A stretch of DNA of 26,974 nucleotides from Alphaproteobacteria bacterium (GCA_006226225.1 SBHI01000216.1:1-26974), one strand, 5' to 3'. Positions 11,062-19,481 are shown, counted from the first letter of the stretch. A program made the numbers and translations. Notes: a model not told the origin generated them from the letters alone.

Positions 11062-12078
11062 TTAGTAAATCAGCTCGTCTTCGGCATCGCCGCTGGCAAT
11101 GGTAATCTCGCCCTTATCGGCAAGGTCTTTGGCCAATGTGACCAGAGAGGTTTGCGCCTCTTCCACATCGCGCAGGCGGATCGGCCCCATAGCCGCCATA
11201 TCTTCTTTGAGCATTTTCGCCGCACGTTCCGACATATTCGAGAAGAACAGATCCTGCATTTCCGGCGATGCGCCTTTCAGTGCAATCGGCAGCTTTTCTT
11301 TGTCCGCGCTGCGGATCAGGGTCTGGATACCGCTTGGATCCAGGTTCTGCAGATCGTCGAAAGTAAACATCAGTTTGCGGATTTTTTCCGCCGATTCCGT
11401 GCTGCGTTCTTCCAGAGATTCCATGAATTTCGCTTCGATTGAACGGTCAAGATGGTTGAAGATATCCGCCATCGCTTCATGGGCATCACGCTGGTTCGTC
11501 CGTGCCAGACTGGACATGAATTCCGTGCGCAGAATTTTCTCAACATCTTCCAGAATATCCTTTTGCACCGATTCCATCCGCAACATACGCATGACAACCT
11601 CCATCGCGAAGCCTTCCGGCAACAGCGACATCACATTCGCCGCATGTTCAGGGGAGATTTTCGTCATGATCACGGCAACAGTTTGCGGATATTCCTTTTG
11701 CAGGAAATTCGCGAGCATTTCTTCATTCACATTGCCCAGTTTTTCCCACATGGTGCGTCCGGCGGGGCCACGGATTTCCTCCATAATGACGGAGACTTTA
11801 TCCTTGCCCAGCACCTTTTCCAGCAGACGTTCCGTACTTTCGACGGAACCGACAAGCGCATTGGCCGAAGAAATATTGTCGGAGAATTCCGACATCAGCT
11901 TTTCGACAACACCGGAACTGACTTTACCCAGAGTCGACATCGTTTGCGACAGACGAAGGATTTCCTCGTCATCCATATGCTCGAAGACGCGCGCGGCATG
12001 TTCCTCTCCCAAGGCAAGCAGAAGAACGGCGGCTTTTTCATCTCCGCTCAATGCACGGTAATCGTCACGTACCCGCAT
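11062..12078 (-). CDS. fliG: Flagellar motor switch protein FliG
   Basis: Rotor protein linking the MS-ring (FliF) to the C-ring and meeting the stator. At 338 residues it is full length with all three domains. The N-terminal FliF-binding domain (about 1-90) includes LSGDEKAAVLLLALGEEHAARVF. The middle domain (about 110-190) has the surface motif EYPQT at 129-133, where most FliGs have EHPQ. The C-terminal domain (about 220-330) keeps the charged torque helix (SADKEKLPIALKG, then FFSNMSERAAKMLKEDM). The Tyr-for-His change sits at the FliM contact surface. The gene begins 18 bases after fliF. Nothing suggests loss of function. Confidence 0.95.
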   Translation of the reverse strand: MRVRDDYRALSGDEKAAVLLLALGEEHAARVFEHMDDEEILRLSQTMSTLGKVSSGVVEKLMSEFSDNISSANALVGSVESTERLLEKVLGKDKVSVIMEEIRGPAGRTMWEKLGNVNEEMLANFLQKEYPQTVAVIMTKISPEHAANVMSLLPEGFAMEVVMRMLRMESVQKDILEDVEKILRTEFMSSLARTNQRDAHEAMADIFNHLDRSIEAKFMESLEERSTESAEKIRKLMFTFDDLQNLDPSGIQTLIRSADKEKLPIALKGASPEMQDLFFSNMSERAAKMLKEDMAAMGPIRLRDVEEAQTSLVTLAKDLADKGEITIASGDAEDELIY

Positions 12079-12096
12079 TGTCTCGCATTCCCTTTC

Positions 12097-13773
12097 TTAA
12101 CTTTCCTGCGACATCCAGCTCCGGAGGACCGACACGGCCTCAGACGGGTGTGTTTCCACGATATCGCTAATCTTCCTCATAGACGAGGCGTTAATCCGTC
12201 CTTCTACATTGACCATATCAATATTGTCTTCGCCTTCTTCCATCAACCCGGCGACCTGCATTCCCGCAGCATCCATCTGCGGCATTCCCGCAGCACCACC
12301 GCGGGGTGCTTCCATTGCCGCACGGCGATCAGCCGCTGCGCTTTGCGCTGCTGCCGCAAAATGATTGACCAGCGGACGAAGCACGACAAAAACAACAAGC
12401 AATGATACGAGTCCCAGCATAAGGATTTCCGCAAGGCGCAGCAAGTCCTGCCGCTCAAGAAGACCAAAAACAAGCTCTTCCTCCGCCATCGGCGACAAAT
12501 CTTCCGTATTGGCGAATTGCATATTGACCACCTGCACAACATCGCCGCGCGCACTGTCATAACCGACAGCCGATTGCACCAGAGAGGCGATTTTATCCAG
12601 CTCCTCCTGCGAGCGTGGCGAATAGCTGCGCGCGGGAGCCGCTTCGGTCTCCTCAGCGCCTTCTGCAGGCGGCAGTGTTTCATAATTGCCGTCCACCAGA
12701 ACCGCGACGGATAATTTACGGATTTCTCCGCCTTCCCGCATAACACTTTCCACAGTGCGGCTGATTTCGTAATTGGCAATATCTTCCGTGCGGGTGCGGC
12801 TTAATCCTCCGCCATTTCCGCCAACGCCGGGTAAACCGGGAAGGTTGTTTTCAACTGTTACAGCCTGACTGTTGCTGCCCGTTGTGTCCTTTTCCTCGTC
12901 ACTGATATTCTGTGATGAACGCAATACCTGCCCCTCGGGATCAAAAGTCTCGGAATTGCGGCTGACCACGTCAAAATCAATTTCGGCAACCACATTGGCG
13001 CGTACCTTGCCATAGCCGACAACACGGCTGACAAGGTCTTCAATGACGCTTGTCAGATGCTGTTCATATTTGACTTTTTTATCTTCGGGTGAACCACCGC
13101 GTCCGCCGAGCAAACCGGTATCACGCTCACCGCCTGCCAGCAGATTCGCCTGCGTATCGGTAATGGCAACATGTTCCGCCTTCAATTCCGGCACGGCCGA
13201 AGCCACGAGATGCTGCACTGCCTGTACTTGCTCCGGCGTTATCTGACGGCTGCCGCGCAGGCTGAGCGTCACGCTGGCCGATGCTGCACGGCTTTCGCGG
13301 GTGAAAAGTTCACGCTGCGGCAAGACCAGATGTACGCGTGCGGTTTGCACCTGATCAAGCGTACGAATCGTACGTGCGAGTTCGCCTTCAAGCGCGCGCA
13401 ACTGATTGATGTTCTGAACAAAGCTTGTCGTGCCGAAACGCTGCTTCTGGTCAAAGACCTCGTAACCAATGGTTCCGGTACTGGGCAAACCTTCCGCAGC
13501 CAGCAGCATACGCGCCATGCCGACATGCTGTTGCGGCACCATCACTTCGGTGCCGTTATCGCCCATCCTGTAGGGAATATCGGAAATTTCCAGCTTTGCA
13601 ACAACAGCCGTCGCATCCGCCGTTGACAGGTTGCCATACAGCAATGTCATGCTTGGCGTCCCTGAACGTACGGCGATATAAATAAAAAATACGACAAGAC
13701 CCAACAGGGTTAACAGCATAACCCCGAGCCGAGCCGGGCCGAGATTCTTCAACGTCTCCAAAAATGCGTCCAA
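12097..13773 (-). CDS. fliF: Flagellar MS-ring protein FliF
   Basis: Inner-membrane ring protein on which the flagellar basal body is built. The 558-residue product has a first membrane helix at about 16-35 (GVMLLTLLGLVVFFIYIAV), the YscJ/FliF ring-building domain (TADATAVVAKLEISDIPYRM to AVPELKAEHVAITDTQANLL) and a periplasmic region with a Gly/Asn-rich loop. A second membrane helix lies near 445-465 (ILMLGLVSLLVVFVVL), and a cytoplasmic tail ends in SEAVSVLRSWMSQES, the usual FliG-binding terminus. The start is TTG at 13773: the frame is open upstream only to a TAG and contains no ATG there, and MDAFLETLKNLGPARL matches the family N-terminus. The ribosome site is weak, so initiation may be limiting. 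First gene of the operon. Confidence 0.95.
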   Translation of the reverse strand: MDAFLETLKNLGPARLGVMLLTLLGLVVFFIYIAVRSGTPSMTLLYGNLSTADATAVVAKLEISDIPYRMGDNGTEVMVPQQHVGMARMLLAAEGLPSTGTIGYEVFDQKQRFGTTSFVQNINQLRALEGELARTIRTLDQVQTARVHLVLPQRELFTRESRAASASVTLSLRGSRQITPEQVQAVQHLVASAVPELKAEHVAITDTQANLLAGGERDTGLLGGRGGSPEDKKVKYEQHLTSVIEDLVSRVVGYGKVRANVVAEIDFDVVSRNSETFDPEGQVLRSSQNISDEEKDTTGSNSQAVTVENNLPGLPGVGGNGGGLSRTRTEDIANYEISRTVESVMREGGEIRKLSVAVLVDGNYETLPPAEGAEETEAAPARSYSPRSQEELDKIASLVQSAVGYDSARGDVVQVVNMQFANTEDLSPMAEEELVFGLLERQDLLRLAEILMLGLVSLLVVFVVLRPLVNHFAAAAQSAAADRRAAMEAPRGGAAGMPQMDAAGMQVAGLMEEGEDNIDMVNVEGRINASSMRKISDIVETHPSEAVSVLRSWMSQES

Positions 13774-13825
13774 CGCGGTACCACTCTTCGTGTTATATTT
13801 ATTATTATTGTTTTTTTGTTCTGTC

Positions 13826-13853
13826 TAAATAATTGATCGGCAAGAACTGCCAA
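13826..13853 (-). promoter_or_regulatory. Possible fliF promoter
   Basis: On the minus strand TTGGCA (13848-13853) and TATTTA (13826-13831) are 16 bases apart, about 55 bases before the TTG start. A perfect palindrome, TGACG-AA-CGTCA (13859-13870), lies immediately upstream and could bind an activator. The -10 is weak. Confidence 0.3.
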
Positions 13854-13909
13854 AGAATTGACGAACGTCATCTCTCAACTTCTAGCTTAAACCAGTTGCA
13901 CGTTACTGG

Positions 13910-13935
13910 CAAATTCTTCCTTAAGAATTTGTTAA
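13910..13935. promoter_or_regulatory. Candidate CtrA box inside an inverted repeat, upstream of fliF
   Basis: TTAA-GAATTTG-TTAA (13921-13935) is an exact TTAA-N7-TTAA match, the binding pattern of the alphaproteobacterial regulator CtrA, which controls early flagellar genes in several relatives. It overlaps an inverted repeat, CAAATTCTT-CCTT-AAGAATTTG (13910-13931). It lies about 150 bases before fliF, further than usual for direct activation of the promoter suggested at 13826-13853. Confidence 0.45.
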
Positions 13936-13943
13936 TTTTTTTC

Positions 13944-13973
13944 AAAAAAACACCCCTTGCGCGATACAAGGGG
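13944..13973 (-). terminator. Intrinsic terminator of the four-paralog operon
   Basis: On the minus strand CCCCTTG and CAAGGGG form a perfect seven-base-pair stem with a seven-base loop (13953-13973), followed by TG and seven T. It sits 37 bases after the stop of the last paralog. The plus strand also ends the stem with a short T run, so it may stop transcription in both directions, keeping this operon apart from fliF. Confidence 0.8.
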
Positions 13974-14009
13974 CATTTTTATACAAAATTATGTCCTATC
14001 AAAGGCGGA

Positions 14010-15275
14010 TTAATTATTTCCTGACCGTAAACCAGCCTGATCATGCGGCGCCGCCATTTCGACTTCATGGCCAAGCTCTGCCGAGAGCAGAGCCAAACGG
14101 CGCTCGTTGATCTTTTTAATGCGCACCCATGTGCGTAACTGCTGTTCTTTCATATCCGCCATTTGACGCAGCAATGTTTCGGGATCCGTGACCGTCGTAT
14201 CAAAGAAGACTTGCGACAGCAATCTTTCACGCTGCGTTTCCGCCAGCTCTTTCATACTGGGGTTGTTGGAAACATGCGCGGCAGGAATTCCCGCGCCGAT
14301 ACGTGTTGCTGCAGCCTCCAGATTCGCCGGTCCGGCAACACCTGCAGCCGCGTCTTCAGCGACCAGATAACGCAGCAGCGATTTCCGCGCCATCAGCGGA
14401 CGGCGCTTATACGCAAATTCCCGCTGTGTTTGCGCCGTATTTTGTACGGAAGCCGGTGTCAGCGGTTGCGTTTTTGGTGAGACAAAGTTATCAACCGCAC
14501 GCATCTGTGCCGCCCGTTCCGCCGGATTATTAAGGTTATGCGTCATTGTCACGCCGCGCGATCTTTCGGTAATCAGAATATTCGCCAAAGGCAGCGTTCC
14601 CGGTGCTGCACAGCCCGCTTGTCCGACGGCGCAAAACTCGTTCTGCATTTCCGTTATGAGCACGCTTAATTCATTATCCGGCCCTTCTGCGGAAATGGAT
14701 CCCACATTCGAACCATGACGCTCGATACCCTCTTTGTTGGTGGCATCTGCTGCTGCGCGCACCAAATGCTCTGTTTCCGGCAGTGTTGCTTTGATGCCTT
14801 CAGCCTGACAGCTGTTGTCACTGGGGCGGAAACGTCTGTGCGCCTCAAGTTCCAGTTCCTGATACAATGCAACGGTTTCGGATTGAGCGGTCGCATCAAT
14901 GAATGAACCGATACTGCGGGTCTGTTCAACTTCCGCAGTGTTCAACTGTTTCGTCTGTTCCTGCAAAGCCGGTAAATACCTTGACCAAAATTCCGCAAAT
15001 TCCTCCCTCGTATTCTGGTCAAACTCCATAAATCGTGTCACAACCTCGAACTGGGCATTCAGGAAGTTCAGATTCATAAAGCTGCTCATCTGATCCAGAA
15101 AGGTCTGAACAAATTCCCGTACTTTGTTGATAAGCTGCAGGATCGGGCTCCACGCCGATGCCGAGTTGTCACAACAGGCTTCGGCAGGTCTGCTGAAGCT
15201 TGCAATGGACAGGGAAAACACCATCACAAACATTGCGCCGAAAAACAAGCTTTTACAGTTTAATAATGTTTGCAT
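14010..15275 (-). CDS. Exported protein, paralog D of a four-gene family (unknown function)
   Basis: I do not recognise this family. The 421-residue product begins with a signal peptide (FFGAMFVMVFSLSIASF) probably cut near AEA at residue 33, leaving Cys34-Cys35 at the mature end; the lipobox is not canonical. The shared core runs from Trp97 to Cys156: FWSRYLPALQEQTKQLNT, EQTRSIGSFIDA, ELELEAHRR and RPSDNSC. Also shared are AEGPDNEL near 196, an NTAQTQ segment with the basic KRRP and SNNPSMKEL in the C-terminal third. The C-terminus is Arg/Lys-rich and likely helical (RIKKINERRLALL). It is last in the operon, 21 bases after paralog C, with AAGG seven bases before the ATG, and is followed by the terminator. 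It is the only copy with a paired cysteine directly at the predicted cleavage site. Confidence 0.85.
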   Translation of the reverse strand: MQTLLNCKSLFFGAMFVMVFSLSIASFSRPAEACCDNSASAWSPILQLINKVREFVQTFLDQMSSFMNLNFLNAQFEVVTRFMEFDQNTREEFAEFWSRYLPALQEQTKQLNTAEVEQTRSIGSFIDATAQSETVALYQELELEAHRRFRPSDNSCQAEGIKATLPETEHLVRAAADATNKEGIERHGSNVGSISAEGPDNELSVLITEMQNEFCAVGQAGCAAPGTLPLANILITERSRGVTMTHNLNNPAERAAQMRAVDNFVSPKTQPLTPASVQNTAQTQREFAYKRRPLMARKSLLRYLVAEDAAAGVAGPANLEAAATRIGAGIPAAHVSNNPSMKELAETQRERLLSQVFFDTTVTDPETLLRQMADMKEQQLRTWVRIKKINERRLALLSAELGHEVEMAAPHDQAGLRSGNN

Positions 15276-15296
15276 TCTCTACCTTCTCTTCCTTAC

Positions 15297-16661
15297 TTAC
15301 CGCTGACTGGTATCCGGTCGCGCGACGCTGTCGAGATTCATCCCCAAACGCGCCGATGTCGTTAGGCCCATACGCTCCATTTTGCGCATCATATCCTGCA
15401 ATTCGACGGTCTGTTGCGTGTAAATATCAATCTGCTTTTGAATAGCCGTGTTCGGAGAATCGTCCAGCTCCGTAATATAGCGCGGCGTCCACATATGCTG
15501 CAGACGTGTGGATTTAATTTCCTGATAACTGACACGTGTGCCCGGCGCTCTTTCCTCGAGCGGACGCCCGTTTGCGACCTGCATTGCCGCCACTTCAGGC
15601 GTTGCGGCACCCGAGCTGCGCTCACCCACCACATCGCCGACAGCACCTGCAAAAGTATTCAGGCGCGTCTGATATTGACGGCGCTGCAGCACCTGCTGCC
15701 GCCCCTGCGCTGTATTAAAGGCTTCCTGATCAATATTGGGCAGAACAGGTGAGCCAACCAACAGCCGTTGGGCAACCTGAACATCCTGACGTCTGTTTTG
15801 ATCATTCAAATCAATCGTGTCCGCACCAAAAATCGTTTTGGCAATGTTATACTGGTCGCGTGCGCGCGGTGACGGCGCACCCGGAGGCATAAGACCGCCG
15901 TTAAAGTTCGGATCGTAGTAATTGTTCATATATTCCTGAAATTCCGCATTCAGAACGGCATTGGGGCCCTGGGCTGCGAGCGTTCCCCCCATCGACATAC
16001 CGCCGAGACCTAAACCGCTTTCATACAACTCGCTTTCCATTGCCGCCTTTGTTGCCCCCGCAGAGATTTGCGCGTTCAACTGTAAGGGGTTGATCGTATC
16101 GGCAACACAGATCTCCTCTGACGGACGGTAACGTTTCATTGCGTCAATTTCCCTGCCCTGCAGCTCTCTTTGTGTATTTGTCTGCAGTGCGGCGTTCAGG
16201 AACTCACCCCACATACGGCTTTTATCCAGATCCGCCGTGTTCAGCTGTTTTGTCATGTCGTGCATACCCGGCAGCCATTCCGCCCACAGATCGGCCCAGG
16301 CCTGACGGTTCTGTTGGTCAAGATCATCAAGCTCACCACAATCCGTACCGGAGGTATAACAGTTCATACCCCCATCCGTACCGCCGCCGCTGATACCGAA
16401 CGCACCCAAAGCACTGTTAATCAAGCTGTTCACGGTGTTGCTGATCAGCGTATTCAATGCCTGCATCGCTGCCTCCTGCAAGGCGACCATCAGCCCCTGG
16501 TGCGCGATAAGCTCCATCATTGTTTCACAGGTTTGCGCCTGCGCCTTGCGGGGTGCGACCGTAACCGTCGCCGTCATGACACAAAAGCCGCAAAATATGG
16601 CGAACAAAAAGGCGGGGAGCCTTTTTCTTTTCGGTGAGACTGCTTTTTGTTTCGGTTCCAT
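15297..16661 (-). CDS. Exported protein, paralog C of a four-gene family (unknown function)
   Basis: A 454-residue member of the tandem family. A basic N-terminus (KQKAVSPKRKRLP) precedes a hydrophobic stretch and a likely signal peptidase site after AQA at residue 42; Cys45 follows. A hydrophobic, possibly amphipathic segment rich in Asn, Ser and Ala lies at about 66-90 and may associate with membrane. The shared core runs from about Trp129 to Cys185: EWLPGMHDMTKQLNT, DKSRMWGEFLNA, ELQGREIDAMKRY and RPSEEIC. Later shared motifs are AAQGPNAVL and FNTAQGRQQVLQRRQY; the C-terminal motif seen in the other copies is reduced to RVSYQEI. It has an extra cysteine pair (C101, C108) in a Gly-rich loop. 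GAGG is nine bases before the ATG. Third gene of the operon. Confidence 0.85.
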   Translation of the reverse strand: MEPKQKAVSPKRKRLPAFLFAIFCGFCVMTATVTVAPRKAQAQTCETMMELIAHQGLMVALQEAAMQALNTLISNTVNSLINSALGAFGISGGGTDGGMNCYTSGTDCGELDDLDQQNRQAWADLWAEWLPGMHDMTKQLNTADLDKSRMWGEFLNAALQTNTQRELQGREIDAMKRYRPSEEICVADTINPLQLNAQISAGATKAAMESELYESGLGLGGMSMGGTLAAQGPNAVLNAEFQEYMNNYYDPNFNGGLMPPGAPSPRARDQYNIAKTIFGADTIDLNDQNRRQDVQVAQRLLVGSPVLPNIDQEAFNTAQGRQQVLQRRQYQTRLNTFAGAVGDVVGERSSGAATPEVAAMQVANGRPLEERAPGTRVSYQEIKSTRLQHMWTPRYITELDDSPNTAIQKQIDIYTQQTVELQDMMRKMERMGLTTSARLGMNLDSVARPDTSQR

Positions 16662-16690
16662 TCTTTTAACCTCGCTTATGCGTCTTGCGC

Positions 16691-18106
16691 TTATGGGCGT
16701 GCTGCCGGTGCGCTGCTGCCAGCGCTGGGTTGCGATGCGCCATGCGCATCCAGCATCAAGGACGTATCAACAGCCAGTGTCAGCGCCACACGTTCCAAAA
16801 GTTCAAAATAATCTCTGAGCTGCATGAGATAAATCGACGAGACGATATACCGCTCGCGCTCAAGGTTCAGGGTATCTTCCGTCATCTCCGCACCGTAGGT
16901 TCCGGAAGAGGGTTTATAGCGCGTCAAAGCATGCATGATCTCTTCATAACTGGGGTCATCGGAGACCGGCAGGGTAGACCCTGTACGGTCGTTAAATTCC
17001 TGCACCCATGCCGACATGTCACTTCCCTCTACACGCCAACCCGCAGACAAAAGTGCCGGACTGCTTGCCGCCGCACGTTTTGCAACACGTGCCCGACTTT
17101 GCAGATAACGCCGCTGCCCGCGCAGACTGTCCATTTCCTTCGCCGTCATGCCTTGCACCACATCAACACCGGCGATATTTTCGATGACCTGCTCCATCGC
17201 CGCCAAAGCGTTCGGTGACTGATTCACGGGAATCGTCAGACTGTCCAGCAATGTTTGCGTCGGTTTGATATCGGCATCAACAGCATCATAACCTGCGGCG
17301 GAAGGCGGCGCATCACTGCCGAAAACCGTTCCGTCATACGTGGCATCATTACGGAAGTTATTGACCAGCCTGTCCCAACGCGCCTGCACCACGGCATTGC
17401 GGCCGCCAGCTCCCAGCGAACCTGCCGTACCCAGACCGACATTGTTTCTTTCATCTTCAACACCCCAGCGCACAGCACGCGTGAATGAGTGCGCACGTCC
17501 CATACCGCCTGCCTGTGTCATCGCCATACAGACATGTTCACTGGGACGGGCATCCTGGTGTGCTTTTAATTCTTTTGTTTCAAGACTTTTTAGCTTGGTG
17601 TTCAAACCATCGGCTGACCAGAAAGACCCGATCTGACGCGTCTGATCCATCCGCGACGTATGCAACTGCGCCATCATATTCGCAAGGGCGGGACGTAAAT
17701 CATAGTTATAGAACTGATCCCACCATGTCTCCATATTGTCTTCCAGCCCCTGACCGCGATTCAGGATACCGCCGACAAGATTGTTGATCTGGTCGTTAAT
17801 CAAGTTTTCAAGCTGGTCAAAGACAAGGCTGGTAATATATTCCTTGGCCTGTTCGATAATCGTTGTCGTCACCTGCGTCATACCCGCAAATACACAGGCA
17901 CAGCACGGCATCCAGTATGGGCAAATCGACGGCGCAGGCGGCGTTTGCGCATAGGATAAATTCTGGGAAACATTATAGGAACGCATCACATAAGGTGTCG
18001 CAATCAAAAACAGCGACAATACGATCGCAGCAATACCGGAGAATGCCGCACGCTTTACGCGACTGTCGCCGGTCTTTTCCTCGCGCTCTTCCTGTTTGTC
18101 TGCCAT
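16691..18106 (-). CDS. Exported or membrane-anchored protein, paralog B of a four-gene family (unknown function)
   Basis: The 471-residue copy with the most unusual N-terminus: about 20 charged cytoplasmic residues, a hydrophobic helix at about 22-41, then 12 polar residues before a possible cleavage site after SYA (53). If not cut there, it is anchored to the inner membrane. A cysteine cluster follows at residues 62, 68, 69 and 71 (ICPYWMPCCACV). The shared core runs from about Trp128 to Cys193: YDLRPALANMMAQLHT, DQTRQIGSFWSA, ETKELKAHQDA and RPSEHVC. GAGGRNAVV, LRGQRRYLQ and SDDPSYEEI are also shared. The tail after residue 450 is low-complexity Ala/Ser/Pro. AAGGAG is five bases before the ATG. 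Second gene of the operon. Confidence 0.85.
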   Translation of the reverse strand: MADKQEEREEKTGDSRVKRAAFSGIAAIVLSLFLIATPYVMRSYNVSQNLSYAQTPPAPSICPYWMPCCACVFAGMTQVTTTIIEQAKEYITSLVFDQLENLINDQINNLVGGILNRGQGLEDNMETWWDQFYNYDLRPALANMMAQLHTSRMDQTRQIGSFWSADGLNTKLKSLETKELKAHQDARPSEHVCMAMTQAGGMGRAHSFTRAVRWGVEDERNNVGLGTAGSLGAGGRNAVVQARWDRLVNNFRNDATYDGTVFGSDAPPSAAGYDAVDADIKPTQTLLDSLTIPVNQSPNALAAMEQVIENIAGVDVVQGMTAKEMDSLRGQRRYLQSRARVAKRAAASSPALLSAGWRVEGSDMSAWVQEFNDRTGSTLPVSDDPSYEEIMHALTRYKPSSGTYGAEMTEDTLNLERERYIVSSIYLMQLRDYFELLERVALTLAVDTSLMLDAHGASQPSAGSSAPAARP

Positions 18107-18149
18107 CTCCTCTCCTTCACAACCGTCAATAAATCCGGCTTAAATCACG

Positions 18150-19481
18150 TTAATACGAGCTGCCGAGCGTTTTCGAGCTGCCGCCGATACCGCCGCTTTG
18201 GGCTTTCAGTTGGCGTGCGCCCTGCACCCCTTGAATAGCGGAGCTATAATCCATCAGATCGGACGTTTCCGCCATACCGAATGTCAGCTGATATATCCCC
18301 ATTGTTGCCAGAAATCTGTCAACATTTTCAGGTTCTTCCGACGCCAAACGGCTTTGCAAATCATCTGATGAACTCTCCAGAATGGCGCGCTCAATTTCAC
18401 ACCAGCTCGGGTTATCACTCATCACCAAAGGATCAACCCCCGCACTGCCGCGATGCGCTTGCAGCAGCGCCGGATCCATCTGACTTCCCGGAACAATGCA
18501 AGAGACAACACGGTACATACCCGCATAAGCCAGTTGCTGCTGCGCCAGATATTCCTGCGATTTCATAAAGCTGCTGCGTCCCTGAGACGTGTTAAGCTCT
18601 TGCGGGTTCACCGGTTCAACAGGACGCATACCCGCCACATTGCGGACAAAATCGTCCAAATTCTGCTTTAGATTCGCATCCGTCACATCATAGGTGTCTG
18701 TGAACATATTGGCCGCATTGAGATCTTCATCCGGGAATGTGCCGGGGCCGCCAGCACAAATACCGTTACCGTTATTGATCGCGGGACTATGGTAGCGCGT
18801 GCAATAATTTGCCACCACCGCAGCCTGATAGACCTCCGGGCCTTGCGCCGCCGGTGTCGGATTACCCGTACCGTCATCGGCGCTTGCCTCCATATCATGA
18901 ACTTTCTCAATCGGCGCCGCACGGGCATAGCCTTTTTTGATGGAATTCATTCTTTGCAAGGAACCGGTCAGCGTTGCCGCCTCGCATTGCAATTCGCTCG
19001 GACGGTTGGTTCTGTGCGCGCGAAGCTCTTGCGCTTCCAATTCGCGCTTTGTATCTGTCAGCTGCCCAGCGCTCAGGAAAGAGCCGTAAGCACGCGAACT
19101 ATCGGTTGTCATTGTATGCAACTGCGCCGTCTGACTGGCCAGACCGGGCCTTAAATCATATGCCCAGAACGTATCCATATATTCGCCGAAATTCGCACCG
19201 AACATACTGAAAATATCGGACATTGCCGATTGCACGCTGCTCATCAAGCTGCTGACCAGCGAGTTTAACGCCGATTTCGCCGCATTAATGGCAATCTGGG
19301 AGACCATGCTCCAAACCGTTGAAATTGAGAAACCTGCACCCGCACCCGGGGCCGTGCAAGGAACCTGTGCATAAGCTTTATTCGGAACACCGAATATTAA
19401 AACACAACACAAGAAGGCAAGCGTGAAAGCCCGCCTTAAAACATCCCCCGTCTTTTCTACATACCGCATTGCGCCTACCAT
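18150..19481 (-). CDS. Exported protein, paralog A of a four-gene family (unknown function)
   Basis: First gene of the tandem operon, 443 residues from ATG 19481; an in-frame ATG at 19469 (MRYVEK) gives an equally good signal peptide and cannot be excluded. The signal peptide (LAFLCCVLIFGV) should be cut after AYA at 38, and Cys42 follows. A long Ser/Ala/Met-rich amphipathic stretch covers about 53-97. The shared core runs from Trp106 to Cys166: YDLRPGLASQTAQLHT, SSRAYGSFLSAGQ, ELEAQELRAHRT and RPSELQC. AAQGPEVYQ, LNTSQGRSSFMKSQEY and SDNPSWCEI follow. It has the most cysteines in its mature part, including ones near YCTRYHS and GICAG. The C-terminus is Gly/Ser-rich. The promoter at 19581-19609 serves it and, by inference, the whole operon. 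Confidence 0.85.
   Translation of the reverse strand: MVGAMRYVEKTGDVLRRAFTLAFLCCVLIFGVPNKAYAQVPCTAPGAGAGFSISTVWSMVSQIAINAAKSALNSLVSSLMSSVQSAMSDIFSMFGANFGEYMDTFWAYDLRPGLASQTAQLHTMTTDSSRAYGSFLSAGQLTDTKRELEAQELRAHRTNRPSELQCEAATLTGSLQRMNSIKKGYARAAPIEKVHDMEASADDGTGNPTPAAQGPEVYQAAVVANYCTRYHSPAINNGNGICAGGPGTFPDEDLNAANMFTDTYDVTDANLKQNLDDFVRNVAGMRPVEPVNPQELNTSQGRSSFMKSQEYLAQQQLAYAGMYRVVSCIVPGSQMDPALLQAHRGSAGVDPLVMSDNPSWCEIERAILESSSDDLQSRLASEEPENVDRFLATMGIYQLTFGMAETSDLMDYSSAIQGVQGARQLKAQSGGIGGSSKTLGSSY

Noticed and set aside
11099..12405. Two long open frames on the plus strand (about 320 codons each) opposite fliG and fliF
   Set aside because: They lie wholly or almost wholly antisense to well-supported flagellar genes, have no ribosome site and give low-complexity translations rich in Ser, Arg or His.
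13839..13852. Sigma54-like GGCA/TGCC element upstream of fliF
   Set aside because: On the minus strand the GG and GC are eight bases apart instead of ten, so it does not fit the -24/-12 pattern; it reads better as a small inverted repeat.
14010..19481. Idea that the four paralogs are VirB5/TrbJ-like type IV secretion components
   Set aside because: Exported, helical and with a Gln-containing core, but about twice the usual length, no motif match I can name, and no other conjugation or secretion genes in the window.
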